The translations under genes were made by a program, and so were the position numbers. From the NCBI GenBank assembly GCA_038252255.1, contig JBBSAM010000002.1:217669-281668 (forward strand): a stretch of DNA of 64,000 nucleotides, read 5' to 3'. The notes beneath the pieces are model-generated. The model was given only the letters and a program-made list of their open reading frames with translations. It was not told the DNA's origin and did not search any database. Of the stretch, positions 32,191-40,834 are shown one piece after another. Each line of letters opens with the position of its first letter. Position 1 is the first letter of the stretch. The stretch comes from Chersky-806 sp038252255. GTDB taxonomy: Bacteria > Actinomycetota > Acidimicrobiia > IMCC26256 > JAENVU01.

Positions 32191-33471
32191 TCAGCCGCGG
32201 CTCGCGATGTACTTCGCGTAGCCGTCCGCGAGCTCTCGTAGCTCCGGATCCGCCTGGAACAGGGGTTCGAACTTCTCCCGCGCCTGCGCCCGTTTGGCCG
32301 GGAAGTACTCCGTGGGCCAGTACCCCTCGTGCGGCCGGTAGCCCTTGAGAACGTTGCGAGCGACGGTGGCCTTGTGCACCTCGTCCACCCCGTCGGCAAT
32401 CCCCATCGTGGGTGCCGCGGCGTACATGGCCTGCAACGGAGTGAGGTTGGTCGTGCCCAGCGAACCGAGGATGTGCAACGCGTTGAACGAGACCTCGCGC
32501 AGCACCTTGGCCATCGTGTACTTCACCGCGGCGATGTCCGTCCGAGTCTCCTGCGTGCTCGTGTTGTCGATCTTCCACGCCGTCTCGAGCACGAAGAGCC
32601 GCAGCATCCGGATGGCGGCGTAGGAGTCGGCGATCTTCTCCTGCACCATCTGGTGCTCGGCGATCGTCTTGCCGTGCGACTCGCGGCTCAGCGCGCGTTC
32701 GCACATCATGTCGAAGGCGAGGTTGCATTGCGCGATGGTGCGCATCGCGTGGTGGATGCGGCCGCCACCCAGGCGCCGTTGGGCGAGCACCTTGGCCCCG
32801 TCCTCCGGGCCGAGCAGGTGGTCCAGGGGGACGCGGACGTCGTTGTAGATGATGTGGTTGTGATTGCGCGGCTCGGGTTGGATCTCGACGCCGGGAGTCT
32901 TGCGGGGCACGACGAACATGCCGTTCGTGCACATGACGAAGAGGATGTCCGCCACGCGCCCGGCGCTGGTGAACCACTTCTCACCGTTGATCACCCATTC
33001 GTCGCCGTCGCGCATCGCGTGCGTCCTGAACAGGTTCGGGTCTGACCCGCCCTGCGGCTCGGTCATCGAATACGCCGACCAGATCTCCTGGTTGAGCATC
33101 GGCTCGAGCCAACGCTTCTTCTGCTCCGCGGTGCCGTACGCCGCCAGCATCTCCATGTTGCCGGTATCAGGCGCGGCCGCGCCGAACATCTGGGGTGCCG
33201 ACGGGTACCGGCCGAGGATCTCGTTCAGGAGCCCGAGCTTCAGCTGGCCGTACCCGGGTCCGCCGAGATCCTCGTCGAGGAAGATCGCCCAGAGCCCCTG
33301 CGCCTTGACCTGGTTCTGCAGGTTCTTGACCAGGGCCCTGATCTTGGGGTCCTTGGAGCGGACCGCGTACGGGAACACGAGCTCGAGCGGCTCGACCTCC
33401 TCGCGGCAGAACTCCTCGACCCAATCGAGCTTCTCCTGGAACTCCGGCTCGTTGGAGAAGTCCCATCCCAT
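32191..33471 (-). CDS. acyl-CoA dehydrogenase
   Basis: A 426-residue flavoenzyme that dehydrogenates acyl-CoA at C2-C3. Motifs: YSMTEPQGGSDPN (FAD/substrate binding), WVINGEKWFTSAGRVADILFV, a C-terminal helical domain with RLGGGRIHHAMRTIAQCN and SLGTTNLTPLQ. It matches the long ACAD group (often called FadE-like, ACAD10/11-like) with GIADGVDEVHKATVARNVL near the end. ATG at 33471 chosen because GGGGGC precedes it; an in-frame ATG at 33507 would add 12 residues. It converges on the lipoprotein gene with 22 bp between stops. Confidence 0.9.
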   Translation of the reverse strand: MGWDFSNEPEFQEKLDWVEEFCREEVEPLELVFPYAVRSKDPKIRALVKNLQNQVKAQGLWAIFLDEDLGGPGYGQLKLGLLNEILGRYPSAPQMFGAAAPDTGNMEMLAAYGTAEQKKRWLEPMLNQEIWSAYSMTEPQGGSDPNLFRTHAMRDGDEWVINGEKWFTSAGRVADILFVMCTNGMFVVPRKTPGVEIQPEPRNHNHIIYNDVRVPLDHLLGPEDGAKVLAQRRLGGGRIHHAMRTIAQCNLAFDMMCERALSRESHGKTIAEHQMVQEKIADSYAAIRMLRLFVLETAWKIDNTSTQETRTDIAAVKYTMAKVLREVSFNALHILGSLGTTNLTPLQAMYAAAPTMGIADGVDEVHKATVARNVLKGYRPHEGYWPTEYFPAKRAQAREKFEPLFQADPELRELADGYAKYIASRG

Positions 33472-33653
33472 CAGTTGCCCCCATGGTCGAAGTGTCGTCG
33501 GCCGCATGATCCCATGCCCCCGACGGTCTCCGGGGGAGATGCCCTGGTGCCCGGGTGATGCCGGGCGCGAGATATGGGCATCTTCCCGATGTGGATCCGG
33601 GGCGGGCAGGCGAAGGTGGGCGGGACGACATTCACGACCCGAAGGGATTCGTC

Positions 33654-33863
33654 ATGAACGAGAGGCTGGCCTTCCCGACCCACCGGATCCTCACTCCCGT
33701 GGCCACCGTCCTGATGGTGATCGCCTTCGCCGCCACCCTGGCGCTCGGCTTCGGGCTCCGGGCCTGGACCGAGCACACATCGGCGGCCCCGCCCACCGGC
33801 GCCGCGATCACCCAGGTGCACTCGGCGCCGCCGACCCTGACCCGGATGGGCAAGCCCTGGTGA
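33654..33863 (+). CDS. small single-pass membrane protein
   Basis: A 69-residue protein with one strongly hydrophobic helix at ~13-37 (ILTPVATVLMVIAFAATLALGFGL) after a positively charged N-terminus, and a short Pro/Thr-rich tail. Unknown function. The ATG at 33654 is preceded by GAAGGGA. It is 47 bp upstream of the DUF4242 gene on the same strand. A signal-anchor or export signal would fit equally well. Confidence 0.6.
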   Translation: MNERLAFPTHRILTPVATVLMVIAFAATLALGFGLRAWTEHTSAAPPTGAAITQVHSAPPTLTRMGKPW

Positions 33864-33910
33864 ACCACCCGGTTCCGGAGTCCGGGACCACGACGAAAAG
33901 GAGCAGTTCC

Positions 33911-34222
33911 ATGCCCAAGTACGTAATCGAGCGGAGCATCCCCGGTGCAGGCGCGTTCTCGCCGGCCGAGCTGCACGACATCAGCTGCACCTCGAACGGG
34001 GTGCTCGCCGAGATGGCACCGCGGGTGCAGTGGGTTCAGAGCTACGTCACCGACGACAAGATCTACTGCGTGTATCTCGCCGAGGATGCCGACGCGGTGC
34101 GCGAGCACGCCACGCGAGGTGGCTTCCCGGCCGACTCGATCGCACAGGTCCAGGCGATCATCGATCCCACCACCGGAGATCCGAGCCAGGCCACCTCCGG
34201 ATCGGCTGCGGGAGCAGGGTGA
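33911..34222 (+). CDS. DUF4242 domain protein
   Basis: A 103-residue protein of the DUF4242 family: YVIERSIPGAGAFSPAELHDIS, then VQWVQSYVTDDKIYCVYLAEDADAVREHATRGGFPADSI, the full family pattern. It has a ferredoxin-like (dimeric alpha/beta barrel) fold. A homologous protein has been reported as a nickel-binding protein, but function is mostly unknown. The ATG follows AGGAGCAG. It is 52 bp upstream of a LuxR-type regulator. Confidence 0.85.
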   Translation: MPKYVIERSIPGAGAFSPAELHDISCTSNGVLAEMAPRVQWVQSYVTDDKIYCVYLAEDADAVREHATRGGFPADSIAQVQAIIDPTTGDPSQATSGSAAGAG

Positions 34223-34274
34223 CCTGAGTGTCCGGGATCGCACCGCCGGCACGCCGATCACGAATTGGGCGACA

Positions 34275-37244
34275 ATGATCGACGTGCCGGCGCGCATCTC
34301 GAGCCTCCAATTCGTCGGCCGGGCCGCCGAGCTCGAGCGCCTGGTCGGAGCGTTCAAGCTGGCCTCGGCCGAGGAACGCGCGACCGCGGTGCTGCTCGGC
34401 GGGGAGGCGGGAGTCGGCAAGACCCGGCTCGTCGCCGAGCTGGCCGCTCGTGTGCGTGAGGCCGAGGGGCTGGTGCTCGTGGGCTCGTGCCTCGACCTCA
34501 CCAACCCCGCCCTGCCGTTCGGCCCGGTGGTGCAGACCCTCCGTTCGCTGCAGCGATCGCTCGACCCGGCGACGCTGGAGGCGGTGATCGGGCCCGCGGG
34601 TGACGTGCTCGAGCGGCTCGTACCGGAGCTGCAGAGCAACGGCGGCGCCGAGCGCGCGAGCACCGGTGCTCTCTTCGAGCAGCTCCTCGGAGTCTTCGAG
34701 CGGCTCGGCGACCGGGTACCGACACTGCTGGTGCTCGAAGATCTGCACTGGGCCGACCACTCGACCCGCGACTTCGTCGTCTACCTCGCCCGCAACCTTC
34801 GCGATGCCCGCATCATGTTGCTCGGCACGTATCGCTCCGACGACCTGCACCGCCGCCATCCCTTGCGCGCGGTGCTGGCCGAGCTGGACCGCTCCGGGTT
34901 TGCGCAGCGCTTCGAGCTCGAGCGGTTCGACCGCGAGGAGCTCCGCGAGATGGTCGCGTCGATTCTCGGCTCAGAGCCGCCCAATGACCTGTTCGACATG
35001 GTGTTCGAACGCTCGGAAGGCAACGCGTTCTTCGCCGAGGAGCTGGTTGCCGCCCGCGGTTCCGAGCAGCTGCCGGTGACACTGCGCGACATCATGCTCG
35101 CGCGCATCGACGCGCTCTCCGAGACCTCGCAGCGACTCATGCGGGTCGTGGCGGTGATCGGCCGGCGCGCCGATCACCGACTCGTCGCCATACTGTCCGA
35201 CACCTCAGAGCTGGAGCTGTCGGACGGCCTGCGCGAGGCGACCGAGCACCAGGTGCTCGTGATCGAGCACGACGCCGCGGCCTACCGCTTCCGGCACGCA
35301 CTCGTGCGCGAGGCCGTCTACGACGACCTGCTCCCCGGCGAACGGGTTCAGCTGCATGCACGATTGGCGGAGCTGCTCGGCGAGCATCCGGAGTGGTGCG
35401 AAGGCGGCCCGGGCGCGCTGGCCGGAGAGCTCGCGAGCCACTGGTACGCGGCCCACGACGCGCCGCGCGCGCTCGCGGCGATGCTCGACGCGGCACGGGA
35501 AGCCGAGCGCATGTACGCGTATCCGGAAGCACTCGCGCACGTCGAGCGCGCACTCGAGCTGTGGCCGCAGGTGCCGGGTGCCGAAGACCTGTGCTCGATG
35601 CAGCATGTCGCCGTGGTGCAGTATGCAGCCGTCCTGGCCGAAGTGTCGGGCGGCGCCGATCGCGCGCTCGAGTTCATCGGCACCGCGGCCTCGCTCGTCG
35701 ACGAGGAAGCGGATCCCGTGACTGCCGGCCTGCTGCACGAGCGGTGGGCCCGCTTCCTGCGGAGTGTGGGCAGCCGGAACCAGGAGATCCTGGATCACGT
35801 CGACATCGCGGTGAGACTCGTCCCGTCGACGGAGATCTCCGCGCGCGCTCGCGTGCTCGCCACGCGTGGCCAGCAGCTGATGCTGTCGAGCCGGTCCGCA
35901 GAGGCCATCGAGCCCTGCGAAGCGGCAATCCGCCTGGCCCAGCAAGCCGGCGAGGCCGCCATCGAGAGCCACGCGCGCAACTCTCTCGGAATCTCGCTCG
36001 CGGCACTCGGCGACCTCGAGGGTGGGCTGGCCCATCTGCGGAGCGCCCGAGAGATCGCGCTGCGAGCACGGGCTTGGGACGACGTCGCGCGCGCGTACGG
36101 GAACGAGTGCTCCGCGTTGGCGAGCGCGGGTCGGCACGTTGAGTCACTGTCGGCTGCGCTCGAGGGCGTGGAGATCGCCCGGCTTCACGGACTGGGCCGT
36201 CAGATCGGGATGTGCCTCCGCCCCTCCATCTGCGAAGAGCTCTGGGTGCTGGGCCGATGGGACGAGATGGAACAGCAGCTCGAGCGGATCGTGGCCGAGC
36301 GGGACAGCGTCGACGGGTGGAGCACCACGCGGCTGTGGGCGCAGCTGCGAGCCGGTCGTGGTGACTTCGAGGGAGCCCGAGAGGATCTCGAACGATTTCG
36401 CAGCCTGCTCGGGTCCCAGCCCGACGTGCTGTGGCAGATCGAGCTGGTGAGCCTCGGCATCGAGATCGCGCTCTGGGAGGGGGACCTCGACACGGCGATC
36501 GGTCGAGCTCAAGAGGGAATGGACACCAGGAGCGATGGCCCGCTGTGCGCCGATACGCCGGCGTCCTTGGCCGTGCCCCTGAACGCGATGGCAGCGGCGG
36601 CTCAGCTCGCCTCGCAGGCGGCACCGCGTGAGGGTGACCCACGATCGGGCCACCGGCTGGGTCAGGAGTTCGCGACACGGTTCCAAGAGTGGGTCGACGG
36701 CTCGCGCTGGGGACCAGGTCGCCCGGGCGACCTCGCGCCGGCCGCGCGCCAGATCGCCGCGGAGCTCGCGGTCATCGAAGGGAGCGGTGAGCCAGACGAA
36801 TGGTGCGCCCTCGCGCACGACTGGCTGGCATTCGGCCAAGTGCCCCGAGCCGCGTATGCGCGCTGGCGCGAGGCCGAGCTCCGGCTGGCCACAGGTGACC
36901 GCAGCAGTGCCGAGGCGGCGGCCCTCGCGGCCTACGAGATCGCCGATTCGATCGGTTGGCAGTGGGTGCGTGACGGTGTCGCCGATCTCGCCCGCCGCGG
37001 CCGGCTCGACATCAATACCGGCGAACCGTCCATCCCCGATGCTGCGGCAGAGCTCTCCCTCACCGCGAGAGAGGTCGCGGTCCTCGGTCTGCTGGCCGAA
37101 GGGCGAACGAACCGTCAGATCGCGGAGTCGTTGTTCATCTCGACCAAGACCGCGAGCGCGCACGTGTCGAACCTGCTGATGAAGCTCGGAGTCAGCAACC
37201 GCGGCGAAGCCGGTGCCGCCGCCCGCCGGCTCGGCCTCGACTGA
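34275..37244 (+). CDS. large ATP-binding LuxR-family regulator (LAL/MalT-like)
   Basis: A 989-residue regulator. N-terminal AAA/STAND ATPase with Walker A GGEAGVGKT at 42-50 and Walker B LLVLEDLHWAD. The middle (~400-900) is TPR-like helical repeats (ALAHVERALELWP, EPCEAAIRLAQQAGEAA, GDLEGGLAHLRSAREIA). The C-terminus is a LuxR HTH: LTAREVAVLGLLAEGRTNRQIAESLFIS, then VSNLLMKLGVSNR. The ATG at 34275 is where the family homology begins (FVGRAAELERL). Such proteins bind an inducer, oligomerise with ATP and activate nearby operons; target unknown. Confidence 0.9.
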   Translation: MIDVPARISSLQFVGRAAELERLVGAFKLASAEERATAVLLGGEAGVGKTRLVAELAARVREAEGLVLVGSCLDLTNPALPFGPVVQTLRSLQRSLDPATLEAVIGPAGDVLERLVPELQSNGGAERASTGALFEQLLGVFERLGDRVPTLLVLEDLHWADHSTRDFVVYLARNLRDARIMLLGTYRSDDLHRRHPLRAVLAELDRSGFAQRFELERFDREELREMVASILGSEPPNDLFDMVFERSEGNAFFAEELVAARGSEQLPVTLRDIMLARIDALSETSQRLMRVVAVIGRRADHRLVAILSDTSELELSDGLREATEHQVLVIEHDAAAYRFRHALVREAVYDDLLPGERVQLHARLAELLGEHPEWCEGGPGALAGELASHWYAAHDAPRALAAMLDAAREAERMYAYPEALAHVERALELWPQVPGAEDLCSMQHVAVVQYAAVLAEVSGGADRALEFIGTAASLVDEEADPVTAGLLHERWARFLRSVGSRNQEILDHVDIAVRLVPSTEISARARVLATRGQQLMLSSRSAEAIEPCEAAIRLAQQAGEAAIESHARNSLGISLAALGDLEGGLAHLRSAREIALRARAWDDVARAYGNECSALASAGRHVESLSAALEGVEIARLHGLGRQIGMCLRPSICEELWVLGRWDEMEQQLERIVAERDSVDGWSTTRLWAQLRAGRGDFEGAREDLERFRSLLGSQPDVLWQIELVSLGIEIALWEGDLDTAIGRAQEGMDTRSDGPLCADTPASLAVPLNAMAAAAQLASQAAPREGDPRSGHRLGQEFATRFQEWVDGSRWGPGRPGDLAPAARQIAAELAVIEGSGEPDEWCALAHDWLAFGQVPRAAYARWREAELRLATGDRSSAEAAALAAYEIADSIGWQWVRDGVADLARRGRLDINTGEPSIPDAAAELSLTAREVAVLGLLAEGRTNRQIAESLFISTKTASAHVSNLLMKLGVSNRGEAGAAARRLGLD

Positions 37245-37309
37245 TCCCGGCGTCACGTCGCCCCATCGCTCCGGGCGGGTGCTGATGGTGAAGGCGGCCT
37301 CGCCGTAGG

Positions 37310-38233
37310 TTGGGTGGCCTGAACCCGTTGGCCGAGATCGTCGCCGCGGTCGCTCCCGGTGCCCGCCTCGTCGCGAGCACGTCCTTCGCGGGCGGACTCT
37401 CCTCGGACATGACGCTGCTCGAGGTCGAGCGCGGCGACGGCTCGCGGTGGCGGTTCGTCCTGCGCCGGGCCCGCCGTGCCCGGGGATCGCTCTCCCTTGG
37501 CGCCGAGTACCGATTGCTCGAGACCCTCTGGAAGCGCGGGCTCCCGGTCCCGGAGCCGCTGCTCCTCGATGAGTCGGGCGCCGGCTCGGAGGCTCCGTAC
37601 ATGGTGCTCGGCTACGTCGACGGGTCACCGCGCGTCTCGGATGCCGACGGGGTGGGGAAGGCGCGCCGTCTCGCCGAGGTGTCGGCGTCGATCCACGAGG
37701 TCGACGGCGCCGCACCGGCGTTCGCCGACCTACCCCGCCGGGACACCCGGGTCGCCACAGCGCTCGAGCGGCATTCAGCGCCCTTCGACGACTCGATCCG
37801 GGAACGCCGCATCCTCGAGGTGCTGCGCGCGCATTGGCCGCCGAGCCCGGTCGCCCGCCCGTCCTTGCTGCACTGCGATCTCTGGCTCGGCAACGTGCTG
37901 TGGTCGGGCGCGGATGTCGTCGCGGTGATCGACTGGGAGAACGCCCACGTCGGCGATCCCCTCGCCGACCTCGCGATCACCCGCCTGGAGTGTGCGTGGA
38001 CGTTCGGGCGTGACGCGGTGGCGGCGTTGACGGAGCACTACCTCTCCAGGACCGGTGCCGACCTCGAGCAGCTGCCGCTCTGGGACCTGGCGGCGGCGCG
38101 CCGTCCGGCCGGCGAGCTCTCGGCGTGGGCCGCGGACTGGGCGAACTACGGCCGGCCCGACATGACGCCCGAGCGGATGCGCGCCGCGCACCGCTGGTTC
38201 GTCGACGACGCGCTCGCGGCACTCGGCGGGTAG
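37310..38233 (+). CDS. aminoglycoside phosphotransferase-family kinase (ACAD10-like)
   Basis: A 307-residue small-molecule kinase of the APH/choline-kinase fold. The catalytic loop is SLLHCDLWLGNVLW (Asp/Asn) and the metal-binding loop VIDWENAHVGDPLADLA. The N-terminus has the GGLSSDMTLLEV nucleotide loop. This subgroup is common in actinobacteria and often phosphorylates hydroxyacyl or sugar substrates rather than antibiotics. The start is a TTG at 37310 whose ribosome site is weak; no better in-frame start is visible nearby. Confidence 0.85.
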   Translation: MGGLNPLAEIVAAVAPGARLVASTSFAGGLSSDMTLLEVERGDGSRWRFVLRRARRARGSLSLGAEYRLLETLWKRGLPVPEPLLLDESGAGSEAPYMVLGYVDGSPRVSDADGVGKARRLAEVSASIHEVDGAAPAFADLPRRDTRVATALERHSAPFDDSIRERRILEVLRAHWPPSPVARPSLLHCDLWLGNVLWSGADVVAVIDWENAHVGDPLADLAITRLECAWTFGRDAVAALTEHYLSRTGADLEQLPLWDLAAARRPAGELSAWAADWANYGRPDMTPERMRAAHRWFVDDALAALGG

Positions 38234-38284
38234 AAAACGGGGCAGAATGCGAATCTCCCGCCTATACCGAGAGGATGTTCCCGC

Positions 38285-38572
38285 ATGATTCGTCTCACCG
38301 TCTTCTACCCGACGACCGAAGGCGCCACGTTCGACCACGACTACTACCGGGACCGGCACGTGCCGCTGGCGGTCAAGACCTGGGGCCTCGACGGTGCCGA
38401 GATCGACCGTGGCATCGACGGCCCGTACGCGGCCGCGGTGCACTTCAAGTTCGAGTCGCTCGACGCGCTCGGCGCGGCGATGGCGGCTGAAGGAACCGCC
38501 AACGTGCTGGCCGACATCGCGAACTACACGACGATCGCGCCCGTGTTGCAGACGAGCGAGATCGTCGGCTGA
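38285..38572 (+). CDS. EthD-family small protein
   Basis: A 95-residue EthD-domain protein (dimeric ferredoxin-like barrel): IRLTVFYPTTEGATFDHDYYRDRHVPLAVKTW is the family start, with the conserved DYYRDRHVPL. EthD proteins accompany oxidative degradation pathways (for example the ethR-ethABCD cluster) without a known reaction. It is 18 bp upstream of a cupin gene, suggesting co-transcription. Confidence 0.85.
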   Translation: MIRLTVFYPTTEGATFDHDYYRDRHVPLAVKTWGLDGAEIDRGIDGPYAAAVHFKFESLDALGAAMAAEGTANVLADIANYTTIAPVLQTSEIVG

Positions 38573-38590
38573 CCGTAGGGAGGTCTCACC

Positions 38591-39151
38591 ATGTTCGACA
38601 TCGACGAGCTGCGGGTCGGGTGTCAGGCCGTTCGTGACGAGGCGGAGCCGCGCGCCGCGGCCCGTGATCTCTTGGAGCGGGCGCTCGCCCGGCCCGACGC
38701 GGTGGGTGACGCGTTCCGGCCGAGTGAGGGTGGCATCACCTTGCTGCATCACGAGCCGGACCTCACGATGATCCACGTCGTCTGGGCACCCGGCATGCGG
38801 CTCTTCCCGCACGACCACCGGATGTGGGCCGTCATCGGGATCTACACCGGGCAGGAGGACAACTCGTTCTACCGCCGCGCCGGCGCCGGTGAACGCACGC
38901 TCGTCGATTCCGGCGGTAAGGAGCTCGCGGTCGGCGACGTGCTGATGCTCGGTGACGACACCATCCACGCGGTCAGCAATCCGCTCGATCGCCTGACCGG
39001 CGCGATCCACGTCTACGGCGGAGATTTCGTCAATCAACCCCGTAGCCAGTGGGGCCCGGGTCCGCGCGAGGAACGGCCGTACGACATGAGCGTCGTCGAC
39101 CGTCAGTTCGCAGAGGCGAACCGGGCGTGGAAGACCGCGGCCTCGGGCTGA
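38591..39151 (+). CDS. cupin-fold protein, cysteine-dioxygenase-like
   Basis: A 186-residue double-stranded beta-helix protein. The metal-site motif is MRLFPHDHRMWAVIGIYTGQEDNSFYRR and the second motif LMLGDDTIHAVSN with AIHVYGGDF, arranged like the 'predicted metal-dependent enzyme of the double-stranded beta helix' group related to cysteine dioxygenase. It would bind Fe(II) or another metal through His residues and act in the cytosol. The ATG follows AGGGAGG, a strong ribosome site. Confidence 0.8.
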   Translation: MFDIDELRVGCQAVRDEAEPRAAARDLLERALARPDAVGDAFRPSEGGITLLHHEPDLTMIHVVWAPGMRLFPHDHRMWAVIGIYTGQEDNSFYRRAGAGERTLVDSGGKELAVGDVLMLGDDTIHAVSNPLDRLTGAIHVYGGDFVNQPRSQWGPGPREERPYDMSVVDRQFAEANRAWKTAASG

Positions 39152-39154
39152 CCG

Positions 39155-39520
39155 CTAGCCGGGGAAGATCGCGTAGACCTTGCGCAAGGTCTCGTGGATG
39201 TCCCAACGTCCCGACCAACCGGGCGGGAACGTCATCGAGTCGCCCGGCCCGACCTCGGTGACCGTGCCGTCGTCCGCGGTGCAGGTCATCCGGCCGCGCA
39301 CGACGTAGATCAGCTCACCTTCACCGTCGAGCTTCCACTGGCTCGGTCCCGGTTCGCACTCCCAGATCCCGGTGGACGTCTTCTCGTCCTCCGAGCTCCA
39401 GGTCTCCAGCCCTCTCGTGGGCATGGGATCACCGAGCGGTTGGGCGAGGGGCGGCGCGAGCAGGCCCCAGTCCTCGAGGTCGGCGCCGGTCATGGCATCT
39501 GCGTGCTGCGTCTGCGACAT
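39155..39520 (-). CDS. cupin-domain protein (DUF861/ethanolamine-utilisation EutQ-like)
   Basis: A 121-residue single cupin: the central strand pattern EGELIYVVRGRMTCTADDGTVTEVGPGDSMTFPPGWSGRWDIHE matches the DUF861 group, in which the conserved W-x-IHETLRKVY end is typical. Most metal His residues of classical cupins are absent, so catalytic activity is uncertain; ligand binding is possible. It ends 3 bp after the convergent cupin gene. Confidence 0.82.
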   Translation of the reverse strand: MSQTQHADAMTGADLEDWGLLAPPLAQPLGDPMPTRGLETWSSEDEKTSTGIWECEPGPSQWKLDGEGELIYVVRGRMTCTADDGTVTEVGPGDSMTFPPGWSGRWDIHETLRKVYAIFPG

Positions 39521-39694
39521 CCGGCCAGCCTGGCGAGAAGGCGACGATCGTGCAACTCGCCGGCTGGACCTCGTCCCGCGAGCAGGGCCGGCCGAAAGGC
39601 ATGCAGCCGTGACTGGTTACTCTGCACGGCGGATTCAGTTCCGATCAGCCGACGACGGCGTTGCCCAACTTCCATCGCATCAGGAGCCAAGACC

Positions 39695-40825
39695 ATGCGT
39701 ACCCCGATCTGCGACGAGCTCGGCATCGAGTTCCCGATCTTCGCCTTCACCCACTGCCGCGACGTCGTGGTCGCGGTCAGCAAGGCGGGCGGATTCGGCG
39801 TCCTCGGGGCCGTCGGGTTCAGCCCCGAGCAGCTCGAGATCGAGCTCAACTGGATCGACGAGCACATCGGTGACCGTCCCTACGGCGTCGACATCGTGAT
39901 CCCGAACAAGTACGAGGGCATGGACGCGAACCTGTCCACCGACGAGCTCACGAAGATGCTCCAGGACATGGTCCCGCAGGCGCACCTCGACTTCGCTCGC
40001 AAGCTGCTGAACGACCATGGCGTCCCGACGCCCGAGGGCGAGGACAACTCGCTGCAGCTGCTCGGCTGGACCGAGGCCACCGCGACGCCGCAGGTCGAGA
40101 TCGCGTTGCGGCACCCGCAGATGATGCTGATCGCGAACGCGTTGGGCACGCCGCCGGCCGACATGATCGAGCACATCCATGCGGAAGGCCGCAAGGTCGC
40201 GGCGCTGTGCGGCTCGCCGTACCAGGCGCGCAAGCACGCCGACGCGGGCGTCGACATCGTCATCGCGCAGGGCGGTGAGGGCGGTGGTCACTGTGGCGAG
40301 GTCGGTTCCATCGTGCTCTGGCCCCAGGTGGTCAAGGCGGTCGCGCCGGTTCCCGTGCTCGCCGCCGGTGGCATCGGCAACGGTGCGCAGATCGCCGCCG
40401 CGCTCGCGCTCGGTTGCCAGGGCGCGTGGTCCGGCTCGCAGTGGTTGATGGTGGAGGAATCCGAGAACACACCCGTGCAACAGGACACGTACGTGCACGC
40501 GACCTCGCGCGACACCGTCCGGAGCCGCTCGTTCACCGGCAAGCCGTGCCGCATGCTGCGCAACGACTGGACCGAGGCGTGGGAGGCCGAGGGCAGCCCG
40601 GACCCGCTCGGCATGCCGTTGCAGTACATGGTGTCCGGCATGGCGGTCGCGGCGACGCACCGGTACCCGGACCAGTCGGTCGACGTCGCGTTCAACCCGG
40701 TCGGTCAGGTCGTCGGCCAGTTCGAGAAGGTGGAGAAGACCGCGGCCGTCATTCAGCGCTGGGTCGAGGAGTACCTCGAGGCCGTCGAGCACCTGAACTC
40801 GCTCAACGCGGCTGCCGGCGTGTAG
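39695..40825 (+). CDS. nitronate monooxygenase-family FMN enzyme
   Basis: A 376-residue FMN-dependent TIM-barrel protein of the 2-nitropropane dioxygenase/nitronate monooxygenase family: MRTPICDELGIEFPIF, KAGGFGVLGAVGFSPEQL, IVIAQGGEGGGHCGEVGSIVL and PVLAAGGIGNGAQIAAALALG (FMN phosphate site). In this subgroup a conserved H in GGGHCGE replaces part of the classical active site. It oxidises nitronates or related carbanions; related long members act in other dehydrogenations. The ATG follows AGGAGC. Confidence 0.88.
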   Translation: MRTPICDELGIEFPIFAFTHCRDVVVAVSKAGGFGVLGAVGFSPEQLEIELNWIDEHIGDRPYGVDIVIPNKYEGMDANLSTDELTKMLQDMVPQAHLDFARKLLNDHGVPTPEGEDNSLQLLGWTEATATPQVEIALRHPQMMLIANALGTPPADMIEHIHAEGRKVAALCGSPYQARKHADAGVDIVIAQGGEGGGHCGEVGSIVLWPQVVKAVAPVPVLAAGGIGNGAQIAAALALGCQGAWSGSQWLMVEESENTPVQQDTYVHATSRDTVRSRSFTGKPCRMLRNDWTEAWEAEGSPDPLGMPLQYMVSGMAVAATHRYPDQSVDVAFNPVGQVVGQFEKVEKTAAVIQRWVEEYLEAVEHLNSLNAAAGV

Positions 40826-40834
40826 CGCGAGCCC